A stretch of 64,000 bases of DNA from Clostridium acetobutylicum ATCC 824 (GTDB lineage Bacteria > Bacillota > Clostridia > Clostridiales > Clostridiaceae). The stretch lies in the NCBI RefSeq assembly GCF_000008765.1, contig NC_003030.1, positions 3,876,881 through 3,940,880 of the forward strand. Direction: 5' to 3'. The notes under the pieces are model-generated. The model was not told the origin of the DNA, did no database searches, and saw nothing but the letters and a program-made list of their open reading frames with translations. Positions within the stretch are counted from its first letter, which is position 1, and every line of letters starts with the position of its first letter. The position numbers and the translations under genes are program-made. Shown here one piece after another: positions 27,429-35,146 of this stretch.

Positions 27429-27908
27429 TTAAATAAATCCATCCCATTGCATCCAATTTGTCACAATATCATAGTTAAGAATTCTATCCCAAAATTCTTC
27501 CGCATTATTACCAAAAAATCCATGTTCGGTAAACATTTTTCCTGATTCAGAAATCATTAAATATTGGTTCCCATTTAATGATCCAACAACAACTAATTTT
27601 TCTTCAACATATTCTTCTTCATACTCGCTAATACAATCTCTTGATAACATACCATTCAAACTTTTTATCATATTAGTAGTATATAAATCATATCTATTGA
27701 AATGATATTTTTTAATATCTTCCTCTGGTATTCTAGGATTGATTGGACAGTACACATCTATCATTCCAAATTCCTCCAAAAACTTTTTTGCTTCTGGAAA
27801 TATTTCAAATCCTCTTTTTTCATAATATACAACTAAATCTGTTATATCAATCTTTCTATTTGGATGCCACCCGGATTTTTTCAATATCTCAATAGTTTTT
27901 TCTTTCAT
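27429..27908 (-). CDS. SUKH-3 family immunity protein (cassette B)
   Basis: This 159-residue SUKH-3 protein (EILKKSGWHPNRKIDI, YEKRGFEIFPEAKKFLEEFG, MISESGKMF) is related to its neighbours but has a different middle region, as expected if each is matched to a different deaminase variant. The toxin part upstream of it is decayed to fragments, so it may be an orphan immunity gene kept for protection against related strains. Confidence 0.85.
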   Translation of the reverse strand: MKEKTIEILKKSGWHPNRKIDITDLVVYYEKRGFEIFPEAKKFLEEFGMIDVYCPINPRIPEEDIKKYHFNRYDLYTTNMIKSLNGMLSRDCISEYEEEYVEEKLVVVGSLNGNQYLMISESGKMFTEHGFFGNNAEEFWDRILNYDIVTNWMQWDGFI

Positions 27909-27922
27909 TAAATATCACCTAC

Positions 27923-28149
27923 CTAATCACTAATACATCTTCCTGAATGTAAAAATTCTTTAAATGTTTGCTGGCAATTTAAACAAATTTTCAACTTTCC
28001 TCCACGTAAGTTTTTCCAAAAGCTTTTGCGAATGCAGCTGAAGCAGTCCCAAAGTCACTTACTGTTCCTTTTATTTTAGTCAATACACTCTTAGCATTTT
28101 TTGCACTTGAAACAACTCCAGTTGTTTGTCCTATAACAATTATATCCAT
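27923..28149 (-). pseudogene. Decayed LXG/deaminase toxin remnant (cassette B)
   Basis: From 28149 a frame reads VIGQTTGVVSSAKNAKSVL, matching the full toxin (IGQTTG and SSAKNAENI segments), and runs on to AFAKAFGKTYVEES before a stop. In another frame the DNA then encodes LRGGKLKICLNCQQTFKEF, corresponding to the PCENCKRTF deaminase tail. So linker and extreme C-terminus survive while the catalytic core has been lost by deletion and frameshift. Confidence 0.7.
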
Positions 28150-28789
28150 TTATTAATTGATTATTTATAATTATATCAGTTATATGTTCCCAATTTCATT
28201 AACTTTTAAGTAGAATTATCGAACCCAGATCTTCCTAGCTTATCAGGCTACGCATATCTTCTATGTTCGTTTTACTGAATCCTAAAGATGTCTGTTATAA
28301 TTAACCAGGGAGTCCTTTATCATATGCTTATACTTGTACAACTGTTAAAAAGATTTTAATTGTTTATCAATACCTATTAAATCAGTATCTTTAGGCTTTA
28401 TTCGACACTTTTTAAGTTTAAATGCCACTCTCATTCACAGTTCTTTAAATCTCTGTTTTCTTAGGTATTATTGTTGCTTTTTAATGTAGTTCTTTTAAAA
28501 AATGTATTTATAGCGTATGTTAATACTAAAAAATAATGAATCAGCCTACTTAAATTCAGCTGATTCATTTCATTTATCACTGCATTATTAATATAATGTA
28601 GTAAGTTAACCTATAATGTTTATTAACTTTACTACAAATTTATATTAGTCTTTCTTATGTAGTGAGTTTCTGCATTTTTATGAATTATATTTCTCCAGTA
28701 TTTTAATATCAATCTCATCTAAAATAGCCTCTGACTTATCAAAAACAGTCATTAGGACTCAACCTAATGACTGTTCTATTTATTATAAT
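28150..28789. other. Non-coding stretch between cassettes B and A
   Basis: About 640 bp with no convincing gene on either strand. It ends with a terminator (28535-28569) behind the SUKH-3 gene of cassette A; the rest may be eroded cassette DNA but I cannot align it by eye. Confidence 0.4.
28535..28569 (-). terminator. Terminator of cassette A
   Basis: Arms AATGAATCAGC (28535-28545) and GCTGATTCATT (28559-28569) form an 11-bp stem with ATTTTTTAG following on the minus strand. A similar hairpin with shared flanks occurs at 30565-30600. Confidence 0.8.
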
Positions 28790-29287
28790 TTAGAAATATT
28801 CTTCATTTTTATATTTGGAACAGCGCTGAAACTTTTTTCCTGCCTTATAATCTATCCAGTTTAAAAAACCACTTTTATATTCACCTAACAGTCCATTCCA
28901 AAAGTTGTCACTATCTTCTGCCCACATTCCCTCACTAACAAAGAATTTGCCAGATTCAGAAATACATACAATATATTCACCTTGATATAATTTACATACA
29001 GGAATTGTTCGTTCTCCAACTTTTTCATCATAATTTGCATTATGTTCATAATAATATTTCATATCTTCATAACATGTTGAATGTTCATCATAATCTTCGT
29101 CTCCAAAAGAATCTATATATTTAGCTATAATATGGACTTCACCAAACTCTTCCATAAATTTTCTTGCAGCCTCAAATACTTCATACCCTTCACTTTCAAG
29201 CATTTTAACCTGATTTGTTATATCTATCTTTTGGTTTTCAATCCACCCTGATCTTTTCAATATCTTTTTTACTCTTTCTTCTAACAT
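28790..29287 (-). CDS. SUKH-3 family immunity protein (cassette A)
   Basis: This 165-residue SUKH-3 protein (ILKRSGWIENQKIDI, LESEGYEVFEAARKFMEEFGE, CISESGKFFVSEGMWAED) starts 1 bp after the stop of the deaminase cassette at 29289-30566, so the two are cotranscribed and the immunity function is well supported by context. It should neutralise the deaminase tail in the cytoplasm. Confidence 0.88.
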   Translation of the reverse strand: MLEERVKKILKRSGWIENQKIDITNQVKMLESEGYEVFEAARKFMEEFGEVHIIAKYIDSFGDEDYDEHSTCYEDMKYYYEHNANYDEKVGERTIPVCKLYQGEYIVCISESGKFFVSEGMWAEDSDNFWNGLLGEYKSGFLNWIDYKAGKKFQRCSKYKNEEYF

Positions 29288-29288
29288 A

Positions 29289-30566
29289 TTATTTCACCTT
29301 TCCTACATTATTTAAATTTCTAAATGTTCTTTTACAATTTTCGCATGGTTTAGCATAATTCCCTGAACCAGTTTCTACACATTTGAAACTTATATCATCA
29401 AATTTAGCACCATTTAGTATTGCTTTTCTAGTACTCCATACTTCTGCACAATTCTCTACATTCCAATCTTTAAAAGAAGGTTCTCCAGTTAATTTGCTAA
29501 ATTTACCAGCTATTCTAGCCTCATTCTTAGTATTTTCAATAGCATCTGTCAATTTCTTCATTTCAGAAATAACATCATCTTTTACAAGACCTTTACTTGT
29601 GAAATATTCATCTGGCAATGTTTTTATATAATCTTCTGTTAATGTATGCTCATAATATTTCGAATAAGCAACTGATTCATCTCCATACTCTTTAAGTATT
29701 TTATTATACATATTTTTATCAAATTTTTCACCATCAGTTAATATAGTTGGATTATACTGATGACTATTTGATGTTGCCATAGATACTGTGTCCAAATTTT
29801 CACCATATGCAACAGCAGTTTTTCCATAAACATCACCATTTATATTTTTTCTAAAACTATCTAGTTTTTCAGATACAGAATTTATTAATGATTTTTCATC
29901 AGTACATAAATAAACATTATCTTCCCCATATTTTTCTTTCAAATAATTATACCACTCTTCCGTAGAGTAATTACCCTCTCCACTAGGATTACCCATCACC
30001 TTATCTTCGCTCTTAACGGCCTTCACAAAGTTATCCTTAATATCTCCAACTCCATTTTTAAAATTCTTCACTACTTCACTAAACTCTATATTAGGTCCTA
30101 CACTAACTCGACCTACACCGGGCATTTCAACTTCTACTTGACGAGTTAATCCTTTTAAATCTTTTCCTGTATTTTTTAATACCTTGCCAAAATCTTTTAT
30201 TGCTTCTCCTGACGCTGGTAACAGCTTTCCATTTACAAATCCTGCTGCTTTTTTAACATCATCAAGCGTTCTTCCTGTTAAATTAATTATATTCTCTGCA
30301 TTTTTTGCACTTGAAACAACAACGGATTTTGTTAAATCACCTATAGCGCCCTTACCTTCACTAAATACTGTACGCAAATCTGCAACTTTACTACCAATGT
30401 TATCAACGGTTCTCCATGGCAAAGTAGCTATATTCTTAGCATTTTCTACACTTGAAACAGCGATGGATTTCGAGAACGTACCTACTTTACCAAGCAAACT
30501 TTCCGCCTTGCTTGCCTTACCAGCCGCAGCACCTATATCTCCTTGATTTACTACTATAAAAAGCAA
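29289..30566 (-). CDS. Orphan toxin cassette: LXG linker plus YwqJ-like deaminase (cassette A)
   Basis: A 425-residue frame that begins in the linker of the full LXG toxin (VVNQGDIGAAAGKASKAES) and lacks the LXG secretion domain. It ends with a YwqJ-type deaminase: NVENCAEVWSTRKAILNGA and KPCENCKRTF. The only start is a TTG inside the tail of a terminator hairpin, without a ribosome-binding site, so it is probably silent alone. About 283 bp at its beginning are nearly identical to 32202-32484 of the full toxin. It could become functional by recombining onto that head. Its SUKH-3 immunity gene follows. Confidence 0.75.
   Translation of the reverse strand: MLFIVVNQGDIGAAAGKASKAESLLGKVGTFSKSIAVSSVENAKNIATLPWRTVDNIGSKVADLRTVFSEGKGAIGDLTKSVVVSSAKNAENIINLTGRTLDDVKKAAGFVNGKLLPASGEAIKDFGKVLKNTGKDLKGLTRQVEVEMPGVGRVSVGPNIEFSEVVKNFKNGVGDIKDNFVKAVKSEDKVMGNPSGEGNYSTEEWYNYLKEKYGEDNVYLCTDEKSLINSVSEKLDSFRKNINGDVYGKTAVAYGENLDTVSMATSNSHQYNPTILTDGEKFDKNMYNKILKEYGDESVAYSKYYEHTLTEDYIKTLPDEYFTSKGLVKDDVISEMKKLTDAIENTKNEARIAGKFSKLTGEPSFKDWNVENCAEVWSTRKAILNGAKFDDISFKCVETGSGNYAKPCENCKRTFRNLNNVGKVK
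30268..30550 (-). repeat. Long direct repeat shared with the full LXG toxin gene, copy 1
   Basis: These 283 bp align without gaps to 32202-32484 (constant offset 1934); I count about ten mismatches by eye. It encodes the linker that precedes the toxin tip. Confidence 0.85.
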
Positions 30567-30600
30567 TGAACTAGCCTACTCAATTTTCAGCTAGTTCATT
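30565..30600 (-). terminator. Terminator immediately before the orphan cassette
   Basis: Arms AATGAACTAGC (30565-30575) and GCTAGTTCATT (30590-30600) make an 11-bp stem followed on the minus strand by GCTTTTTATAG. It would stop transcripts from the main toxin operon just before cassette A. Confidence 0.75.
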
Positions 30601-30638
30601 TGATCTTCTCACTGCATTATTACAATTAGAAATCCTTT

Positions 30639-30776
30639 TTATTCATTTGAAGTATATGGAGCAATATCAGCACTTTTATATTCTTGCATAATAAATTTTC
30701 CTTCTTCGTCAACTGTATTTACCTCAGTACAAATATTAATTAAGATTCCATCATTTACGGTAAAGTGAACATAACA
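30639..30776 (-). pseudogene. 45-codon open fragment behind the immunity gene
   Basis: Overlapping the end of the 30755-31585 gene in another frame, the DNA stays open for 45 codons (VHFTVNDGILINICTEV, then IMQEYKSADIAPYTSNE) to a stop before the terminator. The residue pattern looks protein-like, so it may be the tail of an older immunity or toxin gene, or of the present gene before a frameshift. No start is visible. Confidence 0.35.
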
Positions 30777-31585
30777 TCATAAGGATCTTTATTTTCAAAG
30801 AATTCATAATATAAATTTCTTATCTCTTTTGAATTTATATCTACATTTTTACATAACAGCTCACCTAAGTGTTCTAAAATTCTTCCCTCTTTTTCAGTAA
30901 ATACTTTTTCCTCAATTAGATAGTTAGCACCACCTGGTGTATTCCATCCCCAATCGTCAATTGCGTTAATAAGATCTGAATACTGAGTCGACACACAATA
31001 TATACTTTCATATTTTGAACACAAAGGATGAACTATTAGTATAAATGTCGATAAAATATTTAAACGATCATATATCCTATGTGCAGTTTTAACATCTTCA
31101 CATATTTCACTAAATTCTTGTAGTATCTTTTCATCATCATAATCTATCAAAAATATAAGTATTTTTATTGCAATTTTTTTATCTAATTTTTTCAATAATT
31201 GATGGATTATTTTATTTTTTTCTATGCCTAAGGCAATAAAACACTTAAGGCAATCCTGTGCATCCTGAATATTAATACTAATTTCATCTTCAGCAAGTGC
31301 ATCTATATATTTATCAAGTAATTTTTCATTATCATCAAATAATAATACTTCTTCCCCTTCATCATATTTACAATATAAATAATTTACTATAATTTCAATA
31401 AGTATTCTTTTAGTTAAACTATCCTTTACCATAGGCAATAGATTAACTAACTTACTAATTGATTCCCCCTCTATACACTCGAAACGACTATATTCTCTTA
31501 CTGATTTTAATGAATCATAAATACACCACTCTTCTTCAGAATAATTATTAACTGTATAATTTATTATAACTTCTATTATATTCAC
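30755..31585 (-). CDS. Probable immunity protein for the LXG toxin
   Basis: This 276-residue, acidic, largely helical protein has no signal peptide or membrane segment, and I do not recognise the family. It starts 18 bp after the LXG toxin stop, the standard place for the cognate immunity gene, and it differs from the SUKH-3 proteins downstream, just as the toxin tip differs from the deaminase tails. Function as cytoplasmic antitoxin is inferred from position only. Confidence 0.65.
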   Translation of the reverse strand: MNIIEVIINYTVNNYSEEEWCIYDSLKSVREYSRFECIEGESISKLVNLLPMVKDSLTKRILIEIIVNYLYCKYDEGEEVLLFDDNEKLLDKYIDALAEDEISINIQDAQDCLKCFIALGIEKNKIIHQLLKKLDKKIAIKILIFLIDYDDEKILQEFSEICEDVKTAHRIYDRLNILSTFILIVHPLCSKYESIYCVSTQYSDLINAIDDWGWNTPGGANYLIEEKVFTEKEGRILEHLGELLCKNVDINSKEIRNLYYEFFENKDPYDVMFTLP

Positions 31586-31603
31586 TTAATTCTTCACTCC
31601 TTA

Positions 31604-33718
31604 TTAATGTTGCTGAATTATTTTCCACTCTATGACATTTTCATCTTCCTTATAAAGTAATCTCATTATGTTTGATGAATTGTTAGTAGCTGAAAGGTCT
31701 AGTGAAGTCCATCCTGCAAAATTATCTCCTCCAGTAGTTCTTTTATCAAATAATGGATGTTCTCTATATTTTGATAATCTATTAGCTGCAGCACTATCCC
31801 CATTTCTTCTAGCAATAAGATCATTTAAATGCTGATTAGCTAATCGCTTCTCTTCTTTCGTTAATCGATGTCCAGGTCTATTAGTATGTGCCCCTTTGCT
31901 TCTAGGAATTTTTTCGTTTAAAGCACTTCTAGGATGAGGTATTGGGTCATGTTCTATTCCCAATAACTTTTCTGGTGGAATAGTCTCAACTTCTGTCTCC
32001 ACCTCAGACATCTTACCTTTAATCCATTGTGCATACCTATCTTGACATATTTTGTCTGCATCTACATGTTCTATATTTTGCTTACTTATTTTGCTGAAAA
32101 TTGAGCCATCATCGCCTGCAACCTGAAATGCATATCTGATACCATTACCTTGACTAAGTGCTGTACTCAAATCTGCAAACTTACTCCTAAGATTACCAAG
32201 TGTTCTTCCTGTTAAATTAATTATATTCTCCGCATTTTTTGCACTTGAAACAACGACTGAATTTGTTAAATCACCTATAGCGCCCTTACCTTCACTAAAT
32301 ACTGTACGCAAATCTGCAACTTTACTACCAAGGTTATCAACGGTTCTCCATGGTGAAGTAGCTATATTCTTAGCATTTTCTACACTTGAAACAGCGATGG
32401 ATTTCGAGAACGTACCTACTTTACCAAGCAAACTTTCCGCCTTGCTTGCCTTACCAGCCGCAGCTCCTATATCTCCTGGATTAACAACGAAACTTAAAAC
32501 CGTCCCAGTTGTTTGTCCTATAGTATAAGCATTTCCACTACTAAGTTTGTTCCAATAGTTTCCAACTCCTGCTTTGAATTGTGCTTGTGCTTCAGGATTA
32601 GTCCATAAAGTATGAACTGTGTCACCTATGTCATATACGTCGAGCTGATACTTTGCTCCAACAAATTGAATAGCAGCATCGCCACAACCAGCTGCAAACT
32701 GCAAAGCAGGATTTCCCGTTTTTACTAAAGGCTCCCCAATATTCTTGTTATACCATTGCTCAGCTCCATTTGTCAAGCTTCCCAATATGTTAAAACTATT
32801 ACCAGTTGTTGCTATTGAAGCATGATTGATAGCACCATTAACACCTCCAACAATAAGCATAACACCAAATTCCGATCCAACTCCTGTGGCGACAAGGACT
32901 ACTCCTGCACAAACTTCCAGTGCATCCCAAATAAGTCCTTTCTTGGCTTTCTCCTTTGCCGCCTCTTCCATTCGATCCTGGTCAACTTTATAGTTCTTAC
33001 CAATTCTATCCCAATTAGCCTTAAAGTCTTTCTGATTATCTTGTACATACTTGGCATTAACCTTAAAAGCATTCACAAAATCCTTACTTATAAGCTTGCT
33101 AAAGCTTCCCGGACTATAAGAATATCCACGTGGAACCGAAAGCGTACTCTTCAAGAGAGATGTTGTCTGTGCAATTAAATCTTGAACATTATCAAAGTCT
33201 TTATATGAACTTTCGTATTTATTCCATTTATCATTGAGATCGCTCACCGTTTTTTCCATGTCTTTCATACCTTTAGCAACATTGAAGAGACGTTTGCTGC
33301 CTGCTCCTCTTAGGGATATAATATCCTCTGCTTCATCTGAAATAGCTTTTAACTTATTGCCAATAGAAGTAAAATCAGATTGGTGTGAGCTTAGATTATT
33401 CTCATGGGCATCAAAATCCTCTTTAATGAGCTTGAAACTCTCGTCACTATCCACTTCTAAATAACCTTTAACATACTTTCCAAGTGCCATTTCATAATTG
33501 TTAAGGAGAAGCTCAAGGGTTTGAATCAAGGTCATATGTACTTCGTTAATATAAGCTTTCATTGCATTAGCTGCGTTGCCTTTTATGGCATTAGTTTGGC
33601 TTAATTGAGTCATTGCCTGACTCAATTCATCAAGGGGCTCTGTCCTATTTTTAATTCCTAGTGCAATTCGAACAGAAAGGTCGGTCAGTTCCTCATAATA
33701 TAGTTCACTATTACTCAT
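31604..33718 (-). CDS. LXG-domain polymorphic toxin of the type VII system
   Basis: A 704-residue toxin. Residues 1 to about 215 form a helical LXG domain (LSQTNAIKGNAANAMKAYIN and following coiled coil) used for secretion by EssC. A glycine-rich hydrophobic middle (about 255-300) and a linker (GQTTGTVLSFVVNPGDIG, then repeated SSAKNAENI motifs) follow. The last 100 residues (KGAHTNRPGHRLTKEEKRLA, ending NVIEWKIIQQH) are a distinct toxin tip that I cannot assign; the final strand pattern faintly recalls RelE/ParE-type RNases. It follows the two small partner genes by a few bases (overlapping the nearer) and precedes a likely immunity gene. Confidence 0.88.
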   Translation of the reverse strand: MSNSELYYEELTDLSVRIALGIKNRTEPLDELSQAMTQLSQTNAIKGNAANAMKAYINEVHMTLIQTLELLLNNYEMALGKYVKGYLEVDSDESFKLIKEDFDAHENNLSSHQSDFTSIGNKLKAISDEAEDIISLRGAGSKRLFNVAKGMKDMEKTVSDLNDKWNKYESSYKDFDNVQDLIAQTTSLLKSTLSVPRGYSYSPGSFSKLISKDFVNAFKVNAKYVQDNQKDFKANWDRIGKNYKVDQDRMEEAAKEKAKKGLIWDALEVCAGVVLVATGVGSEFGVMLIVGGVNGAINHASIATTGNSFNILGSLTNGAEQWYNKNIGEPLVKTGNPALQFAAGCGDAAIQFVGAKYQLDVYDIGDTVHTLWTNPEAQAQFKAGVGNYWNKLSSGNAYTIGQTTGTVLSFVVNPGDIGAAAGKASKAESLLGKVGTFSKSIAVSSVENAKNIATSPWRTVDNLGSKVADLRTVFSEGKGAIGDLTNSVVVSSAKNAENIINLTGRTLGNLRSKFADLSTALSQGNGIRYAFQVAGDDGSIFSKISKQNIEHVDADKICQDRYAQWIKGKMSEVETEVETIPPEKLLGIEHDPIPHPRSALNEKIPRSKGAHTNRPGHRLTKEEKRLANQHLNDLIARRNGDSAAANRLSKYREHPLFDKRTTGGDNFAGWTSLDLSATNNSSNIMRLLYKEDENVIEWKIIQQH
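32202..32484 (-). repeat. Long direct repeat in the full LXG toxin gene, copy 2
   Basis: This is the partner of 30268-30550. It codes for the linker between secretion head and toxin tip, which is where a crossover would swap one tip for another. Confidence 0.85.
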
Positions 33719-33987
33719 CGTTTTGCCCCCTGATTATCAGTATTTTCAATATTGACACCCAATTGGCGAAACTCCTTTAAGTCATGTGCTGCCATTTCTC
33801 CATAAGAACTCACCAATTTTGTGAGATCATCGTAAATTTTGAAAATGGTATGTATTTTATCAACTTTAAGGTGATCATATTTGTTGTCTAAACCATTTCT
33901 AACTCCTGCTACCTTCGATGCAATTTTTCCAACCTTCATAACTTGAGTTTTATGTTTGTTAGTATTAACTGATACCTCGTTTCCCAT
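33715..33987 (-). CDS. Small LXG-associated protein (DUF5344/YxiC-like)
   Basis: This 90-residue helical protein has no signal peptide. It sits directly before the LXG toxin with a 4-bp overlap. Its size and place match the small partner proteins (YxiC/DUF5344-like) that bind LXG domains and help present them to the secretion machine. I start it at 33987, where AGGAGGGGG lies just upstream; an upstream frame extension would overlap the preceding gene. Family assignment is by context and length more than by motif. Confidence 0.65.
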   Translation of the reverse strand: MGNEVSVNTNKHKTQVMKVGKIASKVAGVRNGLDNKYDHLKVDKIHTIFKIYDDLTKLVSSYGEMAAHDLKEFRQLGVNIENTDNQGAKR

Positions 33988-34000
33988 ATCTTTCCCCCTC

Positions 34001-34312
34001 CTAAAAAGCTGTAATGGCAAGGGCTTTTGTCTTCATCCATTTATCATCAATGGACCAAGCTAAACTGTACATCTTACTCTTACATGTTGAAATCGCTTCT
34101 TCAACTTCTGGTGCTGTCCTTGCTAATTCGTCACTAGCTTTTTTATATTCATCGTCAAACTGACTTTTTTTTACTTTTCCCGACCAATTCGTTGTTCCAG
34201 CTGTTTTGAATTGCGTAAAATCCAAGCCATAAGTATCATCTAACAAATTCGAAAGTCGATTAACATAACCCTTTAGGCGTATGACTTTATTATATTTTTC
34301 TGAATCACTCAT
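34001..34312 (-). CDS. Small LXG-associated protein (DUF5082/YxiB-like)
   Basis: This 103-residue coiled-coil-rich protein contains a NWSG motif near residue 44 in a helix-turn-helix hairpin layout recalling WXG100-like partners. With the next gene it forms the usual pair upstream of an LXG toxin. I prefer the second ATG (34312), 6 bases after GGAGG, because the first touches the Shine-Dalgarno. It overlaps the preceding DUF4176 gene by 8 bp. Confidence 0.65.
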   Translation of the reverse strand: MSDSEKYNKVIRLKGYVNRLSNLLDDTYGLDFTQFKTAGTTNWSGKVKKSQFDDEYKKASDELARTAPEVEEAISTCKSKMYSLAWSIDDKWMKTKALAITAF

Positions 34313-34691
34313 CGTCATCCTCCATATCTCTCACAGCTGCAAAAGGATCATCGTCAAAGTTTCCTTCCTCTGCTGCGGCTGTTTCTGGTGCTGAAACATT
34401 TTCTTTAATTTCTACGCTAGACGCTAAGTACTCTTCTTTAGCTTGACATAGTTGCTCAACCATCAAGGCATCATCATCATCTGTATATGCTTCTGAAACC
34501 ACCTTCAAGATGTCTTTGCCATTAAAGTAAGCTACATTTTCATCAATCATCCCTTCAGGATAAAGTATTGCACCATAATCAAAATAATTGTTATTGACTA
34601 CATTTGCTCTGCTGACAATCATCAATTTTTTGATTGCACCTTTAAGAATTACAATACTTCCAAGTGGTAAAAAACTTTTTTCTTCCATCAT
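34305..34691 (-). CDS. DUF4176 protein, T7SS-associated (second copy)
   Basis: This 128-residue protein has an N-terminal DUF4176 domain (LPLGSIVILKGAIKKLMIVSR, shortened here to its core LPLGSIVILKG) with an acidic C-terminal tail (FDDDPFAAVRDMEDDDE). DUF4176 proteins recur next to LXG toxins in Firmicutes; the role is unknown. It overlaps its neighbour by 4 bp, so it belongs to the Ess operon. Confidence 0.75.
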   Translation of the reverse strand: MMEEKSFLPLGSIVILKGAIKKLMIVSRANVVNNNYFDYGAILYPEGMIDENVAYFNGKDILKVVSEAYTDDDDALMVEQLCQAKEEYLASSVEIKENVSAPETAAAEEGNFDDDPFAAVRDMEDDDE

Positions 34692-35146
34692 TTTTTAACT
34701 TCCTTTCCTTTATGTTTGAGTTTATAAAATGGATCATAAGGATTTTCAGGCTCCTTTTTTACTGGAGTACTTTTAGGAACCTTCTTTACTTCCGCTTCAG
34801 CCTTTGGCATAGCAGTTTCCACGATTTTGACAGGCTCTTTTACAGGCTCTTTTTTTTTAGAGGCTGTCGGAGCGTCAAGGGCTTTTTTTAGCTGTTCATC
34901 TATAAACTTTTCATCTAGCTTGTCCTCATAACCTCGTTGAACCACTTCCGTAATGGATTTGCTTGAAATCACAAGTGTCTTATATTTGCTATTTTCTCCA
35001 AAAGGGTGAGGAACACCGCGATAGCCCGCAATGGTCTCCTCTCCCCTTTTTTGAAAGCCTCTTGAAATGATAATATAGATACTATCATCGTCTTTTATTC
35101 TTACTGCCGTCCCTAGGGGTAATAATACTGGTGAACTTTTAGTCAT
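34688..35146 (-). CDS. DUF4176 protein, T7SS-associated (first copy)
   Basis: This 152-residue protein has a DUF4176 domain ([21 protein letters not shown]) and a Lys/Pro-rich C-terminal half ([19 protein letters not shown]). It overlaps the essC stop by 8 bp. Tandem DUF4176 genes between essC and the toxin suggest adaptor roles linking effector and ATPase, which is speculation. Confidence 0.75.
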
